From Lysobacterales bacterium (GTDB lineage Bacteria > Pseudomonadota > Gammaproteobacteria > Xanthomonadales > Xanthomonadaceae), in NCBI GenBank assembly GCA_017302075.1, contig JAFLEB010000013.1, forward strand, positions 1 through 34,141: 34,141 nt of DNA. Direction: 5' to 3'. The notes beneath the pieces were generated by a model, which searched no databases, was not told where the DNA came from, and saw nothing but the letters and a program-made list of their open reading frames with translations. Shown here one piece after another: positions 16,080 to 27,276 of this stretch. The stretch's first letter is position 1, and each line of letters starts with the position of its first letter. The translations under genes and the position numbers were made by a program.

Positions 16080-17375
16080 ATGAGCGAAGACCGCACCACC
16101 CGGACCACCGGCGACAGCACCAAGATCCTGTACTGCTCCTTCTGCGGGAAGAGCCAGCACGAGGTCCGGAAGCTGATCGCGGGCCCGAGCGTGTTCATCT
16201 GCGACGAATGCGTCGAGCTCTGCAACGACATCATCCGCGAGGAGCTCGAGGAGAAGGCGCAGTCCACCCGCAGCTCGCTGCCGAAGCCGAAGGAAATCCT
16301 CGACGTCCTCGACCAGTACGTCATCGGCCAGCAGCGCGCGAAGAAGACCCTCGCGGTCGCGGTGTACAACCACTACAAGCGCATCGAGAGCCGGCAGAAG
16401 TCGGACGACGTCGAGCTGGCGAAGTCGAACATCCTGCTGGTCGGGCCGACCGGCTCGGGCAAGACGCTGCTGGCGGAGACGCTGGCGCGCATGCTCAACG
16501 TGCCGTTCACCATGGCCGATGCGACCACGCTCACCGAAGCCGGCTACGTCGGCGAGGACGTGGAGAACATCATCCAGAAGCTGCTGCAGAAGTGTGACTA
16601 CGACGTCGAGAAGGCGCAGCACGGCATCGTCTACATCGACGAGATCGACAAGATCAGCCGCAAGTCCGAGAACCCGTCGATCACCCGCGACGTGTCCGGC
16701 GAGGGCGTGCAGCAGGCGCTGCTGAAGCTGATCGAGGGCACCGTGGCCAGCGTGCCGCCGCAGGGCGGGCGCAAGCACCCGCAGCAGGAGTTCCTGCAGG
16801 TCGACACCCGCAACATCCTGTTCATCGTCGGCGGCGCGTTCGCCGGGCTGGACAAGGTGATCCAGCAGCGTTCGTCCGAGGCCGGCGGCATCGGGTTCGG
16901 CGCGAAGGTGAAGAGCGCCGAGCGCAAGGCCGACATCGGCCAGGTGCTGGCGAACGTCGAACCCGAAGACCTGATCAAGTATGGCCTGATCCCGGAATTC
17001 GTCGGCCGCCTGCCGGTGGTCGCGACGCTGGAGGAGCTGGACGAAACCGCGCTGGTCAAGATCCTGACCGAGCCCAAGAACGCCATCACCAAGCAGTTCC
17101 GCAAGCTGTTCGAGATGGAAGGCGTGGAGCTGGAGATCCGCCAGGATGCGCTTGCCGCGATCGCCAAGAAGGCGCTGAAGCGCAAGACCGGCGCGCGCGG
17201 GCTGCGCACCATCGTGGAATCCGTGCTGCTCGACACCATGTACGAGCTGCCCTCGCTCGAGAATGTGTCCAAGGTCGTGGTCGACGAGTCGGTGATCGAG
17301 CACAAGTCGGAGCCCTACCTGATTTACCAGTCGGCGCCGCAGCAGCCGCTGCCCAAGGCCGCGTCGGCGGACTGA
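16080..17375 (+). CDS. clpX: ATP-dependent Clp protease ATP-binding subunit ClpX
   Basis: AAA+ unfoldase that feeds tagged proteins into ClpP. The 431-residue protein has the C4 zinc-binding domain (Cys19, Cys22, Cys41, Cys44), Walker A GPTGSGKT (122-129), Walker B IVYIDEID (183-190), and the IGF loop (271-273) that docks on ClpP. The pore loop GYVG is at about 155-158. The sensor and arginine-finger region includes [20 protein letters not shown], and the small domain carries [18 protein letters not shown] ribosome site precedes the ATG. The 129-base gap after clpP contains TATGCT and TATCCT hexamers that may form its own promoter. A hairpin with a short T-run ends the transcript before lon. 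Confidence 0.97.
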   Translation: MSEDRTTRTTGDSTKILYCSFCGKSQHEVRKLIAGPSVFICDECVELCNDIIREELEEKAQSTRSSLPKPKEILDVLDQYVIGQQRAKKTLAVAVYNHYKRIESRQKSDDVELAKSNILLVGPTGSGKTLLAETLARMLNVPFTMADATTLTEAGYVGEDVENIIQKLLQKCDYDVEKAQHGIVYIDEIDKISRKSENPSITRDVSGEGVQQALLKLIEGTVASVPPQGGRKHPQQEFLQVDTRNILFIVGGAFAGLDKVIQQRSSEAGGIGFGAKVKSAERKADIGQVLANVEPEDLIKYGLIPEFVGRLPVVATLEELDETALVKILTEPKNAITKQFRKLFEMEGVELEIRQDALAAIAKKALKRKTGARGLRTIVESVLLDTMYELPSLENVSKVVVDESVIEHKSEPYLIYQSAPQQPLPKAASAD

Positions 17376-17400
17376 GCCGGTCGCGATCGCCATCCCGCAG

Positions 17401-17425
17401 GGCCGCCGCAAGGCGGCCTTTGCGT
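17401..17425 (+). terminator. Terminator after clpX
   Basis: A 7-bp stem GGCCGCC-GCAA-GGCGGCC followed by TTTGCGTT, 26 bases after the clpX stop. The T-tract is short, so termination may be partial. Confidence 0.7.
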
Positions 17426-17470
17426 TGGTGCGCGGCGCAGGCCTCCTGTTCATGCAGGATCGCGCGCGTG

Positions 17471-17499
17471 CTTGCATCCTGTGGCCGGCACCCCCATAA
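17471..17499 (+). promoter_or_regulatory. Heat-shock (sigma32) type promoter of lon
   Basis: CTTGCAT (17471-17477), a 14-base spacer and CCCCATAA (17492-17499) match the sigma32 pattern CTTGAA / CCCCATnT closely. The start of transcription would be about 42 bases before the lon ATG. Confidence 0.65.
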
Positions 17500-17547
17500 C
17501 CGTGCCAGTGGCCGCGATCCGGCGGCCGCGCGCCACCCGGAGCCCGC

Positions 17548-19986
<2,439 letters not shown>

Positions 19987-20050
19987 TGCGTTTGTCGCAG
20001 CCCGTTCGTCGGCGATGCGCTGAAACCCGCGCCAGCATTGGGTTTCCGTG

Positions 20051-20079
20051 TTGCGTGCCAAAAATCCTGCTGGTATAAG
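20051..20079 (+). promoter_or_regulatory. Sigma70 promoter of hupB
   Basis: TTGCGT (20051-20056), a 17-base spacer and TATAAG (20074-20079). The expected start near 20086 gives a leader of about 110 bases before the HU gene. Confidence 0.7.
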
Positions 20080-20195
20080 GTTGGCAACCGCGGCGCATCG
20101 CGCCACGGCAGCCACGGACCCGCGGCAGGGGAGCGCCGCCGGTTCCGGTCAACGAACATCCAAGCGCCACATTCCCAAAGGGAGCCATCAGTCCA

Positions 20196-20468
20196 ATGAA
20201 CAAAGCCGAATTCATCGATTCCATCGCCGACAACGCCGAACTGACCAAGGCCGACGCAGGCCGCGCGGTCGACGCGATGGTCGCCGCCATCACCAAGGCC
20301 CTGAAGAAGGGCGACACCGTGACCCTGGTCGGCTTCGGCACCTTCTCGGTCCGCAAGCGCGGCGCCCGCACGGGCCGCAACCCGCGCACCGGCGACACCA
20401 TCAAGATCAAGGCCTCCAAGAACCCGGCGTTCAAGGCCGGCAAGGCCCTGAAGGATGCGGTGAACTGA
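20196..20468 (+). CDS. hupB: DNA-binding protein HU (beta type)
   Basis: Small histone-like protein that bends and wraps DNA as a dimer. Its 90 residues begin [12 protein letters not shown] and contain the HU signature [18 protein letters not shown] with the DNA-intercalating proline of the beta-arm (RNPRTGD), ending [11 protein letters not shown]. The position right after lon is the same as hupB in E. coli. A strong AAGGGAG ribosome site precedes the ATG, and its own promoter and a rho-independent terminator frame the gene, so it is probably expressed as a single-gene unit at a high level. Confidence 0.96.
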   Translation: MNKAEFIDSIADNAELTKADAGRAVDAMVAAITKALKKGDTVTLVGFGTFSVRKRGARTGRNPRTGDTIKIKASKNPAFKAGKALKDAVN

Positions 20469-20491
20469 TCCTTCCGCGATGCGGAACGACG

Positions 20492-20519
20492 AAGCCCGGC
20501 GCAAGCCGGGCTTTTTCGT
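20492..20519 (+). terminator. Terminator of hupB
   Basis: A 9-bp stem AAGCCCGGC-GCAA-GCCGGGCTT with a T-run, 23 bases after the HU stop codon. Confidence 0.92.
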
Positions 20520-20560
20520 TTGGCGCACGGCTGCCACAGGTTCCAGCGCGTCGTGCAACT

Positions 20561-20569
20561 TGCGATAAT
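20561..20569 (+). promoter_or_regulatory. Extended -10 promoter of tRNA-Val
   Basis: TGCGATAAT lies 9 bases before the tRNA-Val 5' end and is followed by a GC-rich discriminator (GCGCGGCCC). No clear -35 is seen. The same nine bases precede icd. Confidence 0.55.
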
Positions 20570-20578
20570 GCGCGGCCC

Positions 20579-20653
20579 GGGCGCTTAGCTCAGCGGTAGA
20601 GCGGCTCCCTTACAAGGAGCGGGTCGGGGGTTCGATCCCCTCAGCGCCCACCA
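20579..20653 (+). tRNA. tRNA-Val(TAC)
   Basis: 75-base gene: acceptor GGGCGCT/AGCGCCC, anticodon loop CTTACAA (TAC), T-arm GGGGG-TTCGATC-CCCTC, encoded A-CCA. Confidence 0.96.
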
Positions 20654-20663
20654 CGAAAAAGTA

Positions 20664-20692
20664 TTGCAGGCATCGAAGATGCCCGTTACAAT
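20664..20692 (+). promoter_or_regulatory. Sigma70 promoter of tRNA-Asp
   Basis: TTGCAG (20664-20669), a 17-base spacer and TACAAT (20687-20692), 13 bases before the tRNA. It lies in the 52-base gap between tRNA-Val and tRNA-Asp. Confidence 0.65.
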
Positions 20693-20705
20693 TCTCGTTC
20701 TCAGC

Positions 20706-20782
20706 GGAGTGGTAGTTCAGTCGGTTAGAATGCTGGCCTGTCACGCCGGAGGTCGCGGGTTCGAGTCCCGTCCACTCCGCCA
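20706..20782 (+). tRNA. tRNA-Asp(GTC)
   Basis: 77-base gene: acceptor GGAGTGG/CCACTCC, anticodon loop CTGTCAC (GTC), T-arm GCGGG-TTCGAGT-CCCGT, encoded G-CCA. Confidence 0.96.
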
Positions 20783-20796
20783 TCGAGTACCGAAGC

Positions 20797-20824
20797 AGGC
20801 GCCGGAAACGGCGCCTTCTTTTTT
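20797..20824 (+). terminator. Terminator after tRNA-Asp
   Basis: An 8-bp stem AGGCGCCG-GAAA-CGGCGCCT followed by TCTTTTTT, 14 bases after the encoded CCA. Confidence 0.92.
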
Positions 20825-20895
20825 GCCTCGACGTCCGCCGGACGGGTCGGCGCGGGCAGGGTAAACTACGCGGCTACGCCTCATCGAAGCCGCCC

Positions 20896-22863
20896 ATGCT
20901 GCAGAAACTCCGCGAAAAGACCTCCGGCAAGATCGCTTCCGCGATCCTGGTGCTGATGGCGATCCCGTTCGCCTTCTTCGGCGTCGAGTCCTACATGTCG
21001 CAGCGCGTGGAGACCTACGTGGCGCGCATCAGCCAGGCGCCGTCGTGGTGGCCCTCGGCCCCGGACGTGTGGCCGCTCAGCTTGCTTCACACCCACCACG
21101 ACATCGATGCCGACGAGTTCCGTCGGCGCCTCGAAGTGGCGCGCGCGCGGGCGCGCGACGAGCAGGGCGACAAGTTCGACGCCAAGGCGTTCGAATCCGT
21201 CGATAACAAGCGCAAGCTGCTCGACGACATGATTGACGAACAGGTGATGCGCCTTGCCGCAGAGGGCGCGGGCATCCTGGTCAGCGACGCGGAAGTGAGC
21301 GCGGAGATCCAGAAGATCCCGGACTTCCAGGTCGATGGACGCTTCAACGCGGATCGCTACCAGATGCTGCTCGGGTCGCAGTCGCCGCCGTTGACGCCGC
21401 TGCAATTCGAAGCCCGGGTGCGCGACAACCTCCAGTTCGGGTTGATTCCCAGCCGCCTGACGCAGTCCTCGTTCGTGACCGGTTCCGAGCTCGATCGCAT
21501 CGTGCGCCTGCTGGGCGAGCGGCGTGACGTGTCCTTCGTCGAGATGCCGCCCGCGCCGGTGGACACGGCGCCCGTGTCCAGCGCGGAAATCCAGGCCTGG
21601 TACAAGTCGCATGCGCGCGACTACCGCCGGCCCGAGACCGTGCGCCTGGAGTACATCGAACTCGACGGCGCCACGCTGCCGCCGCCGGTCGTCGACGAAG
21701 CCGCGTTGCGCAAGCGTTACGACGAGCAGGTCGCCAAGTTCTCCTCCGCCGAGCAACGCGAAGTCGCACATGTCCTGGTGCAGGTGGCCGCTGACGCATC
21801 CGACGCCGCCAAGACGGCGGCCGAGGCGCGCGCGAACAAGCTCGCAGCCGAAGCCCGCGCCACCGGCGCGGACTTCGCCGCGATCGCCCGGGCCAACAGC
21901 GACGACACCGGCTCCAAGGCGAAGGGTGGCGACCTGGGCTGGCTGGCCAAGGCCAGCCTGCCCGGTCCCGTCGGGGATGCTGCGTTCGCGATGCAGCAAG
22001 GTGAAGTGCGGGGGCCGGTGAAGAGCGATTTCGGCTGGCACATCATCAAGGTGAACCAGATCCGAGCCGGCAGCCAGCAACCCTTCGAATCCGTGCGTGC
22101 CCAGCTCGAGGCCGAGCTTGCGGAAACCGGCAAAGACCGCGCCTTCAACGACCTGAGCGGCAAGCTTGTGGATGCGGTGTACAAGAACCCCACCTCGCTC
22201 GCCCCGGCGGCGGCCGCGCTTGGGCTGACCGTCCAGGCGACTGCCCCGTTCTCCCGCGCCGGTGGGCAGGGCATCGCGGCGGATCCGAAGGTGGTGCGTG
22301 CGGCATTCTCCGACAGCCTCGTGCAGGATGGCACGGCCAGCGATCCGATCGAACTGGGGCCGAACCGGATGGTGATGATCCGCGTGCTCGAGCACGAGCC
22401 CGAGGCGGCCTTGCCGCTTTCCGCGGTCTCGAATGCCGTGGTGGCCGCGATCCGCGCGGACCGCCAGCACACGGCTGCGGAGGCCGCGGCCGACGCGCTG
22501 CTCAAGACGGCCAAGGCGAAGGGGCTGGCGGCTGCGGCGAACGACGCCAAACTGGCGGCGGCGCAGTTCGATGGACTGGAGCGTTCCGCGGCCTTCCCGC
22601 CGCGCGTGCTGGTGGACGCCTTCTTCGACGCCCCCCGGCCTGCGAACAACCTCGCCGAATTCGGCAAGGCGGCCGTGGGCGGGCGCTACGTGGTCTTCGA
22701 GGTCCGAGGGGTGCACGACGGCGACGCGTCGCAGGTGACCCCGGAGCAGCGCGAACAACTCCGCGAACAGATGTCGATGTCGGTCGGCCTGGAAGCCCAG
22801 AAGGCCTACGTGGGCGGCGAGCGCGCCCGCTACCGGATCGAGGTCGCCGAAGACCGCCTGTGA
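20896..22863 (+). CDS. ppiD: Peptidyl-prolyl isomerase PpiD (membrane-anchored SurA-like chaperone)
   Basis: Inner-membrane chaperone facing the periplasm that assists secreted proteins leaving SecYEG. The 655-residue protein has a short basic N-terminus, one membrane helix (about 13-30, IASAILVLMAIPFAFFGVES) and a SurA-type N-terminal chaperone region (about 65-270). A parvulin domain spans about 288-388, with AHVLVQVAADASD, GGDLGWLAK and KSDFGWHIIKVNQI, and a second degenerate C-terminal part follows. Gene order after hupB is as in E. coli. A weak TAAACT -10 lies at 20862-20867. The ribosome site is poor. A bidirectional terminator follows the stop codon. Confidence 0.93.
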   Translation: MLQKLREKTSGKIASAILVLMAIPFAFFGVESYMSQRVETYVARISQAPSWWPSAPDVWPLSLLHTHHDIDADEFRRRLEVARARARDEQGDKFDAKAFESVDNKRKLLDDMIDEQVMRLAAEGAGILVSDAEVSAEIQKIPDFQVDGRFNADRYQMLLGSQSPPLTPLQFEARVRDNLQFGLIPSRLTQSSFVTGSELDRIVRLLGERRDVSFVEMPPAPVDTAPVSSAEIQAWYKSHARDYRRPETVRLEYIELDGATLPPPVVDEAALRKRYDEQVAKFSSAEQREVAHVLVQVAADASDAAKTAAEARANKLAAEARATGADFAAIARANSDDTGSKAKGGDLGWLAKASLPGPVGDAAFAMQQGEVRGPVKSDFGWHIIKVNQIRAGSQQPFESVRAQLEAELAETGKDRAFNDLSGKLVDAVYKNPTSLAPAAAALGLTVQATAPFSRAGGQGIAADPKVVRAAFSDSLVQDGTASDPIELGPNRMVMIRVLEHEPEAALPLSAVSNAVVAAIRADRQHTAAEAAADALLKTAKAKGLAAAANDAKLAAAQFDGLERSAAFPPRVLVDAFFDAPRPANNLAEFGKAAVGGRYVVFEVRGVHDGDASQVTPEQREQLREQMSMSVGLEAQKAYVGGERARYRIEVAEDRL

Positions 22864-22883
22864 CCTGCGGCACCGCCCAACGC

Positions 22884-22910
22884 AAGACGCCCGGCACTGC
22901 CGGGCGTCTT
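22884..22910. terminator. Bidirectional terminator between ppiD and fabI
   Basis: A perfect 12-bp stem AAGACGCCCGGC, loop ACT, and its complement. The genes on either side converge, so it probably serves both; the T-runs are short. Confidence 0.8.
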
Positions 22911-22935
22911 CGTATCCGGACCCGGCGATGCGGGC

Positions 22936-23724
22936 TTATTCGATCCCGCTCATGCCCATGATGTTGTAGCCGGCATCGACGTAGGTCACTTCGCCGGTGA
23001 TGCCGTGGGCGAGGTCGGAGCACAGGAACGCGGCGGTGTTGCCGACGTCCTCGATGGTCACGGCGCGGCGCAGCGGCGCCACCGCCTCGAACTGGCTGAG
23101 CATCTTTCGGAAGTTGGCGACGCCGCTGGCGGCCAGCGTGCGGATCGGGCCGGCGGAGATGGCGTTCACGCGCGTGCCTTCCGGGCCCAGCGCCATCGCC
23201 ATGTAGCGCACGGTGGCTTCCAGCGAGGCCTTGGCCACGCCCATCGTGTTGTAGTTGGCCAGCGCGCGCTCGGCGCCGAGGTAGGACAGGGTGAGGACGC
23301 TGCCGTTGCGGCCCTTCATCAGCGGGCGCGCGGCCTTGCCCAGCGCGGCCAGCGAATACGCGCTGATGTCGTGGGCGATGTGGTAGCGCTCACGGGTGAT
23401 GCCGTCGAGGAAGTCGCCCTCGATCGCCTCGCGCGGGGCGAACGCGATGCAATGCACAAGGATGTCGAAGCCGTCGCCCCAGTGCTTGCCGAGTTCGTCG
23501 AAGCAGGCGTCGATCTGGGCATCGTCGGCGACGTCCAGCGGCAGCACGATCTTGCTCCCGTAGCCGGCGGCGGCGTCCTCCACGCGCGACTTGAGCTTCT
23601 CGTTCTGGTAGGTCAGCGCCAGCTCGGCGCCCTCGCGATGGAAGGCGTCGGCGATGCCGGTGGCGATCGAACGCTGGCTGGCGATGCCGGTGACCAGCGC
23701 GCGCTTGCCTTGCAGGAATCCCAT
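22936..23724 (-). CDS. fabI: Enoyl-[acyl-carrier-protein] reductase FabI
   Basis: Carries out the last reduction of each fatty-acid elongation cycle with NADH; target of triclosan and diazaborines. The 262-residue protein is a short-chain dehydrogenase of the FabI class: cofactor loop [12 protein letters not shown] near the N-terminus, Tyr148 in LSYLGAERA, and the catalytic pair Tyr158/Lys165 in NYNTMGVAK with six residues between them. The start at 23724 follows an AGGAG site. In HCIAFAP, Ala94 occupies the place of E. coli Gly93. The gene is the last of three on the minus strand, 44 bases after the transglycosylase gene. Confidence 0.95.
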   Translation of the reverse strand: MGFLQGKRALVTGIASQRSIATGIADAFHREGAELALTYQNEKLKSRVEDAAAGYGSKIVLPLDVADDAQIDACFDELGKHWGDGFDILVHCIAFAPREAIEGDFLDGITRERYHIAHDISAYSLAALGKAARPLMKGRNGSVLTLSYLGAERALANYNTMGVAKASLEATVRYMAMALGPEGTRVNAISAGPIRTLAASGVANFRKMLSQFEAVAPLRRAVTIEDVGNTAAFLCSDLAHGITGEVTYVDAGYNIMGMSGIE

Positions 23725-23768
23725 GGTGTCTCCTTGGTGATGCGCACGGGGCGCTTCGAGCGAATGCT

Positions 23769-24620
23769 CTAGTTTGCCTCGCCGGCCGGGTCCGGGCCAG
23801 CGCCGGCGGCCGACACCGGCGCGAGCACTTCGCGCATGCCGCTGCGCCAGCCGGGATTGAGCGCGGCGACGAGCGCCGGATCGTGGCCCTGCGCGCGCGC
23901 CCAGGCGTGCAGGTCGCGCGTCCCCGCCGGAAGCTCGCGCCCGACCAGTCGCGGCACCTGGCGGGCGACCGCTGCTTGCCAGCGGGCCTGCGCGCCACGA
24001 TCCGCGAGCAGGCAGGCGATCGCGTGCAGTTTCGCCGGATAGCTCCGCGCGATCCCGTTCAACGGCTTGCCGCCGGTCCTGCGCGAGGCCCGCAAGGCGC
24101 CTTCGCCGGCGTTGTAGGCGATCGCGATCGTGCGCCAGTCGCCGCCCAGCGTGCGTTGCAGGCGCTGCAGGTGGCGCACCGCCGCGCGGGTGGCGATCGG
24201 GATCGAGCGACGCTCGTCGATGCCGCCGCGGATGCGGATCCCATGCCGGCGCGCGGTGGCCGCGGTGAACTGCCACAGCCCGACCTGGCCGCCGGGGCTG
24301 CGGACGTCGGGGCGATAGCGGCTTTCCACGAACGGGATCAGCGCGTACTCGGCGGGCAGGTCCGCGGCCAGCAACGCGTCGAGCACGTAGCCGAACAGCA
24401 TCAAGGCCTGCGCATCGCGGCCCGCGAGGTCCTGCGCGGCATGCGCATAGTGGCGCTTCCAGCGCGGGCTGGCGTCGCCGCAGTCCGGGGCGGCGAGGCG
24501 TGCGTGGAAGCGCGCCATCACCTCGGCCCCGTCGCGCGTTGCCGGCGTGGCTGCCGGGGTCGCGGAGCCGGCGGCCAGGAGCAGCGCCAGCAGCAAGATT
24601 GGGCCCGCGCTGCGCCTCAT
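23769..24620 (-). CDS. Lytic transglycosylase, MltD-like
   Basis: Cleaves peptidoglycan with formation of anhydro-muropeptides. The 283-residue protein has a signal peptide ([16 protein letters not shown]) and an SLT domain with the catalytic Glu99 in [10 protein letters not shown], followed by [19 protein letters not shown] and [10 protein letters not shown]. These motifs and the position next to gloB match MltD. It is much shorter than E. coli MltD, which carries LysM repeats; here only about 60 residues follow the catalytic domain ([20 protein letters not shown]), perhaps one divergent LysM. No lipobox cysteine is visible, so it may be soluble in the periplasm. The ATG overlaps the gloB stop by four bases; longer versions of the frame would lie inside gloB. 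Confidence 0.85.
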   Translation of the reverse strand: MRRSAGPILLLALLLAAGSATPAATPATRDGAEVMARFHARLAAPDCGDASPRWKRHYAHAAQDLAGRDAQALMLFGYVLDALLAADLPAEYALIPFVESRYRPDVRSPGGQVGLWQFTAATARRHGIRIRGGIDERRSIPIATRAAVRHLQRLQRTLGGDWRTIAIAYNAGEGALRASRRTGGKPLNGIARSYPAKLHAIACLLADRGAQARWQAAVARQVPRLVGRELPAGTRDLHAWARAQGHDPALVAALNPGWRSGMREVLAPVSAAGAGPDPAGEAN

Positions 24621-25381
24621 CCGCGGAAGCCGTCCTTCCAGCGGCGGAGCAGGGCGAAGGCCTCGACGTCGTCCGCGACGGGCTGTCCGGCATGGCGCGC
24701 GAGGGCGTCCCGCAAGGCCGGGTCGCGGCTGCGCAGGAACGGATTGCAGGCGCGCTCGGAGGCCAGCGTCGTCGGCAGGGTCGGCGTACCGGTCGCGCGC
24801 TGCGCCCGGGCCTGCATCACCCGCGACTGCAGGTCGGGGTTGCCGGGGTCCACCGCGAGCGCGAACGCCGCATTGGCGAGGGTGTACTCGTGGGTGCAGC
24901 ACACGCGGGTCTCGCCGGGCAGGGCGGCAAGGCGGTCCAGCGAGGCGAGCATCTGCGCAGGCGTGCCTTCGAACAGGCGGCCGCAGCCGAGGCTGAACAA
25001 AGTGTCGCCGCAGAACAGCACGCCATCGGCGATGTAGCCGAGGTGGCTACGCGTGTGGCCCGGGAGCTCGAGCGCGCGGAATGCCCAGGGGCCGAGGGCC
25101 AGCACGTCGCCCTCGCGTACCCGCTGGGTCGCGATCGGGATGCGCGGGTCGGCCGGCGCGAACACCGGCAGTCCGGGCCACTGGTCGAGCAGGTCGGGAA
25201 TGCCGCCGACATGGTCCGGATGGTGGTGGGTGACCAGGATCGCGTGCGGTGGCGGGGCGTCGTCCAGCGCCGCCAGCACTGGCACCGCATCGCCCGGATC
25301 GACGATGACCGCCCGCCCAGCGTCGTCGCGCAGCAGCCAGATGTAGTTGTCGTCGAGGGCGGGAACCGGCTGCAGGCGCAT
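24617..25381 (-). CDS. gloB: Hydroxyacylglutathione hydrolase (glyoxalase II)
   Basis: Hydrolyses S-lactoylglutathione to D-lactate and glutathione, the second step of methylglyoxal detoxification. The 254-residue metallo-beta-lactamase protein has the binuclear metal motif THHHPDH (His52, His54, Asp56, His57), then LPGHTRSH, the bridging aspartate in [17 protein letters not shown], and [13 protein letters not shown]. The C-terminal glutathione-binding part holds [12 protein letters not shown]. The start [15 protein letters not shown] is the family consensus. It diverges from the methyltransferase gene across 45 bases and is followed by the transglycosylase with an ATGA overlap. Confidence 0.95.
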   Translation of the reverse strand: MRLQPVPALDDNYIWLLRDDAGRAVIVDPGDAVPVLAALDDAPPPHAILVTHHHPDHVGGIPDLLDQWPGLPVFAPADPRIPIATQRVREGDVLALGPWAFRALELPGHTRSHLGYIADGVLFCGDTLFSLGCGRLFEGTPAQMLASLDRLAALPGETRVCCTHEYTLANAAFALAVDPGNPDLQSRVMQARAQRATGTPTLPTTLASERACNPFLRSRDPALRDALARHAGQPVADDVEAFALLRRWKDGFRG

Positions 25382-25391
25382 TTGTCGAGTC

Positions 25392-25420
25392 GTGACGGGT
25401 CGCGGGCTTTCCCGCAGAAT
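25392..25420 (+). promoter_or_regulatory. Candidate promoter giving a leaderless methyltransferase mRNA
   Basis: GTGACG (25392-25397), a 17-base spacer and CAGAAT (25415-25420), with only six bases before the ATG at 25427. Transcription would begin at or next to the start codon, and no ribosome site is present. Confidence 0.45.
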
Positions 25421-25426
25421 CCGACC

Positions 25427-26086
25427 ATGCCCCCCGCCGCTTTCCGCCGTCAACCCGATGCCGTCGCCGCCGCGGCCGGCTGGTTCGGGCGCGATGCCGG
25501 CCTCGCCTTGCTGGCCAGCGAGGTCGATGTCCTGCAGCAGGCGATCCAGTCCCGCATCGGGCAGGCCTGCCTGTGGCTGGCCCCGCTGCCCGCAGGCACG
25601 GACGCGGATCACGGGATCCTCAAGCTGCATGCGGCCGAGTGCGGCCTGGCCGGCGACGTGCGGACCGCCCTGCCGCTGCCGCTGGCCAGCGAGTCCTGCG
25701 GCGTGGTCGTCGTCCAGCACCTCGCCGACCTGGCCTGCGATCCGGGCCTGCTGCTGGAGGAATGCGCGCGGGTGCTGGTCCCGGGCGGGCGCCTGTGGCT
25801 GCTCGCGCTCAATCCGCTGTCGCCGTACCGGATGCGCTGGCGGGGGCAGGGGCCGCGCGTCGCCGAACCCGTGACCTGGCGACGGCGCCTGCGCTCGGTC
25901 GGGCTGCAGCCCGAACCGGTCTCGCAGGGGCTGGGGCCGACCTGGACGGTCGCGCTGGATCCGGCCATGCAGGATGGTGCCGGCCTGCGCGCGGCGTTCC
26001 TGCTGCGGGCCGAGAAGCGGCGCGTGCCGATGACGCCCCGGCGCGCCCCGGCGCGACTTGGCTGGCAGGCGGAACCCAACGCATGA
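25427..26086 (+). CDS. Class I SAM-dependent methyltransferase (YafS-like)
   Basis: A 219-residue protein with a reduced class I methyltransferase fold. The post-I region [21 protein letters not shown], the helix [31 protein letters not shown] and a final beta-strand region are visible. The glycine-rich SAM loop near the N-terminus is degenerate. Position between divergent gloB and rnhA matches E. coli yafS, of unknown substrate. The ATG at 25427 is the first in the frame after the divergent start of gloB; much longer versions of the frame lie antisense to gloB. The stop overlaps rnhA (ATGA). Confidence 0.8.
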   Translation: MPPAAFRRQPDAVAAAAGWFGRDAGLALLASEVDVLQQAIQSRIGQACLWLAPLPAGTDADHGILKLHAAECGLAGDVRTALPLPLASESCGVVVVQHLADLACDPGLLLEECARVLVPGGRLWLLALNPLSPYRMRWRGQGPRVAEPVTWRRRLRSVGLQPEPVSQGLGPTWTVALDPAMQDGAGLRAAFLLRAEKRRVPMTPRRAPARLGWQAEPNA

Positions 26087-26538
26087 CCGATCGCAAGGCG
26101 GTGCAGATCCACACCGACGGCGCCTGTCTCGGCAACCCCGGTCCCGGCGGCTGGGCCGGGCTGCTGCGCTGGCGCGGGATCGAGCGCGAGGTCGCCGGCG
26201 GCGAGCCCGACACCACCAACAACCGGATGGAACTGATGGCCGCGATCGCCGCGCTCGAGGCCCTGCGCGAACCCTGCGAGGTGGTCCTGCACACCGATTC
26301 GCAGTACGTGCGGCAGGGCATCACCGAGTGGATGGCGAACTGGCTGCGGCGTGGCTGGAAGACCGCCGGCGGCGACCCGGTCAAGAACCGCGACCTGTGG
26401 GAACGCCTGCATGCCGCGGCGGCGCGGCACCGGGTCGACTGGCGCTGGGTCAAGGGGCACGCGGGCGATCCGGACAACGAGCGCGTGGACCAGCTGGCCC
26501 GCGCGCAGGCCGAGGCGATCAAGGGGAAGGGGCGCTGA
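26083..26538 (+). CDS. rnhA: Ribonuclease HI
   Basis: Degrades the RNA strand of RNA-DNA hybrids, removing primers and R-loops. The 151-residue protein has the four catalytic acids Asp12 ([12 protein letters not shown]), Glu50 (NNRMELMA), Asp72 (LHTDSQYV) and Asp136 (DNERVDQLA), each two positions later than in E. coli RNase HI. The basic handle region [20 protein letters not shown] and the His of VKGHAGD are present. It overlaps the methyltransferase gene at its start and dnaQ by one base at its end (TGATG), so the three genes are translationally linked. Confidence 0.96.
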   Translation: MTDRKAVQIHTDGACLGNPGPGGWAGLLRWRGIEREVAGGEPDTTNNRMELMAAIAALEALREPCEVVLHTDSQYVRQGITEWMANWLRRGWKTAGGDPVKNRDLWERLHAAAARHRVDWRWVKGHAGDPDNERVDQLARAQAEAIKGKGR

Positions 26539-27257
26539 TGCGGCAGATCGTGCTGGATACCGAGACCACCGGCCTGGAATGGAAGAAGGGCAACCGCGTG
26601 GTCGAGATCGGTTGCGTGGAGCTGCTGGAGCGCCGGCCGACCGGGCGCACCTTCCACTGCTACCTCAACCCGGATCGCGAGTTCGAGCCGGGCGCGCAGG
26701 AAGTCACCGGCCTCACCCTCGAGTTCCTCGCCGACAAGCCGCGCTTCGCCGAGGTCGTCGATGAGTTCCTGGCCTTCATCGACGGCGCGGAGCTCATCAT
26801 CCACAACGCGGCCTTCGACGTCGGCTTCGTGGATGCCGAGCTCGCGCGGCTGTCGGGGTATGGGAACCTGCTGGCGCGCTGCACGGTGGAGGATTCGCTG
26901 CTGCTGGCCCGCCAGCGGTTCCCCGGCCAGCGCAATTCGCTGGATGCCCTGTGCAAGCGCCTCGGCGTGGACAATTCGCAGCGGCAGTTGCACGGCGCCC
27001 TGCTCGATGCGCAGATCCTTGCCGAGGTCTACCTGGCGCTGACCTCGGGGCAGGGGGAGATGGGCTTCGGGGACGGCGCGTCAACCGGCACCGTCGAGCA
27101 GGCGGCCATCGTGCAACGGCCGGTCGGCGATGCCGCCTCGCGGGTGCGGGTACTGGCCGATGCGGGGGAACTGGCCGCCCATGCGGCGCGGCTGGCGGTG
27201 CTGCAGAAGAAGGCCGGGCGGTGCCTGTGGCTGGAGCTGGAGGTGGGCAACGCCTGA
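26538..27257 (+). CDS. dnaQ: DNA polymerase III epsilon subunit (proofreading exonuclease)
   Basis: 3'-5' exonuclease of the replicative polymerase. In 239 residues it has the DEDDh motifs: ExoI LDTETTGL (Asp7, Glu9), ExoII IIHNAAFDVGFV and ExoIII HGALLDAQIL. The final 60 residues form the flexible tail that binds the alpha subunit. The start codon shares its A with the rnhA stop. The pairing of rnhA and dnaQ is the same as in E. coli, where they are divergent; here they run in the same direction. The convergent phosphatase gene begins its stop 19 bases downstream and no terminator is visible between them. Confidence 0.95.
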   Translation: MRQIVLDTETTGLEWKKGNRVVEIGCVELLERRPTGRTFHCYLNPDREFEPGAQEVTGLTLEFLADKPRFAEVVDEFLAFIDGAELIIHNAAFDVGFVDAELARLSGYGNLLARCTVEDSLLLARQRFPGQRNSLDALCKRLGVDNSQRQLHGALLDAQILAEVYLALTSGQGEMGFGDGASTGTVEQAAIVQRPVGDAASRVRVLADAGELAAHAARLAVLQKKAGRCLWLELEVGNA

Positions 27258-27276
27258 CCGCGCCCGCCGCAGCGGC

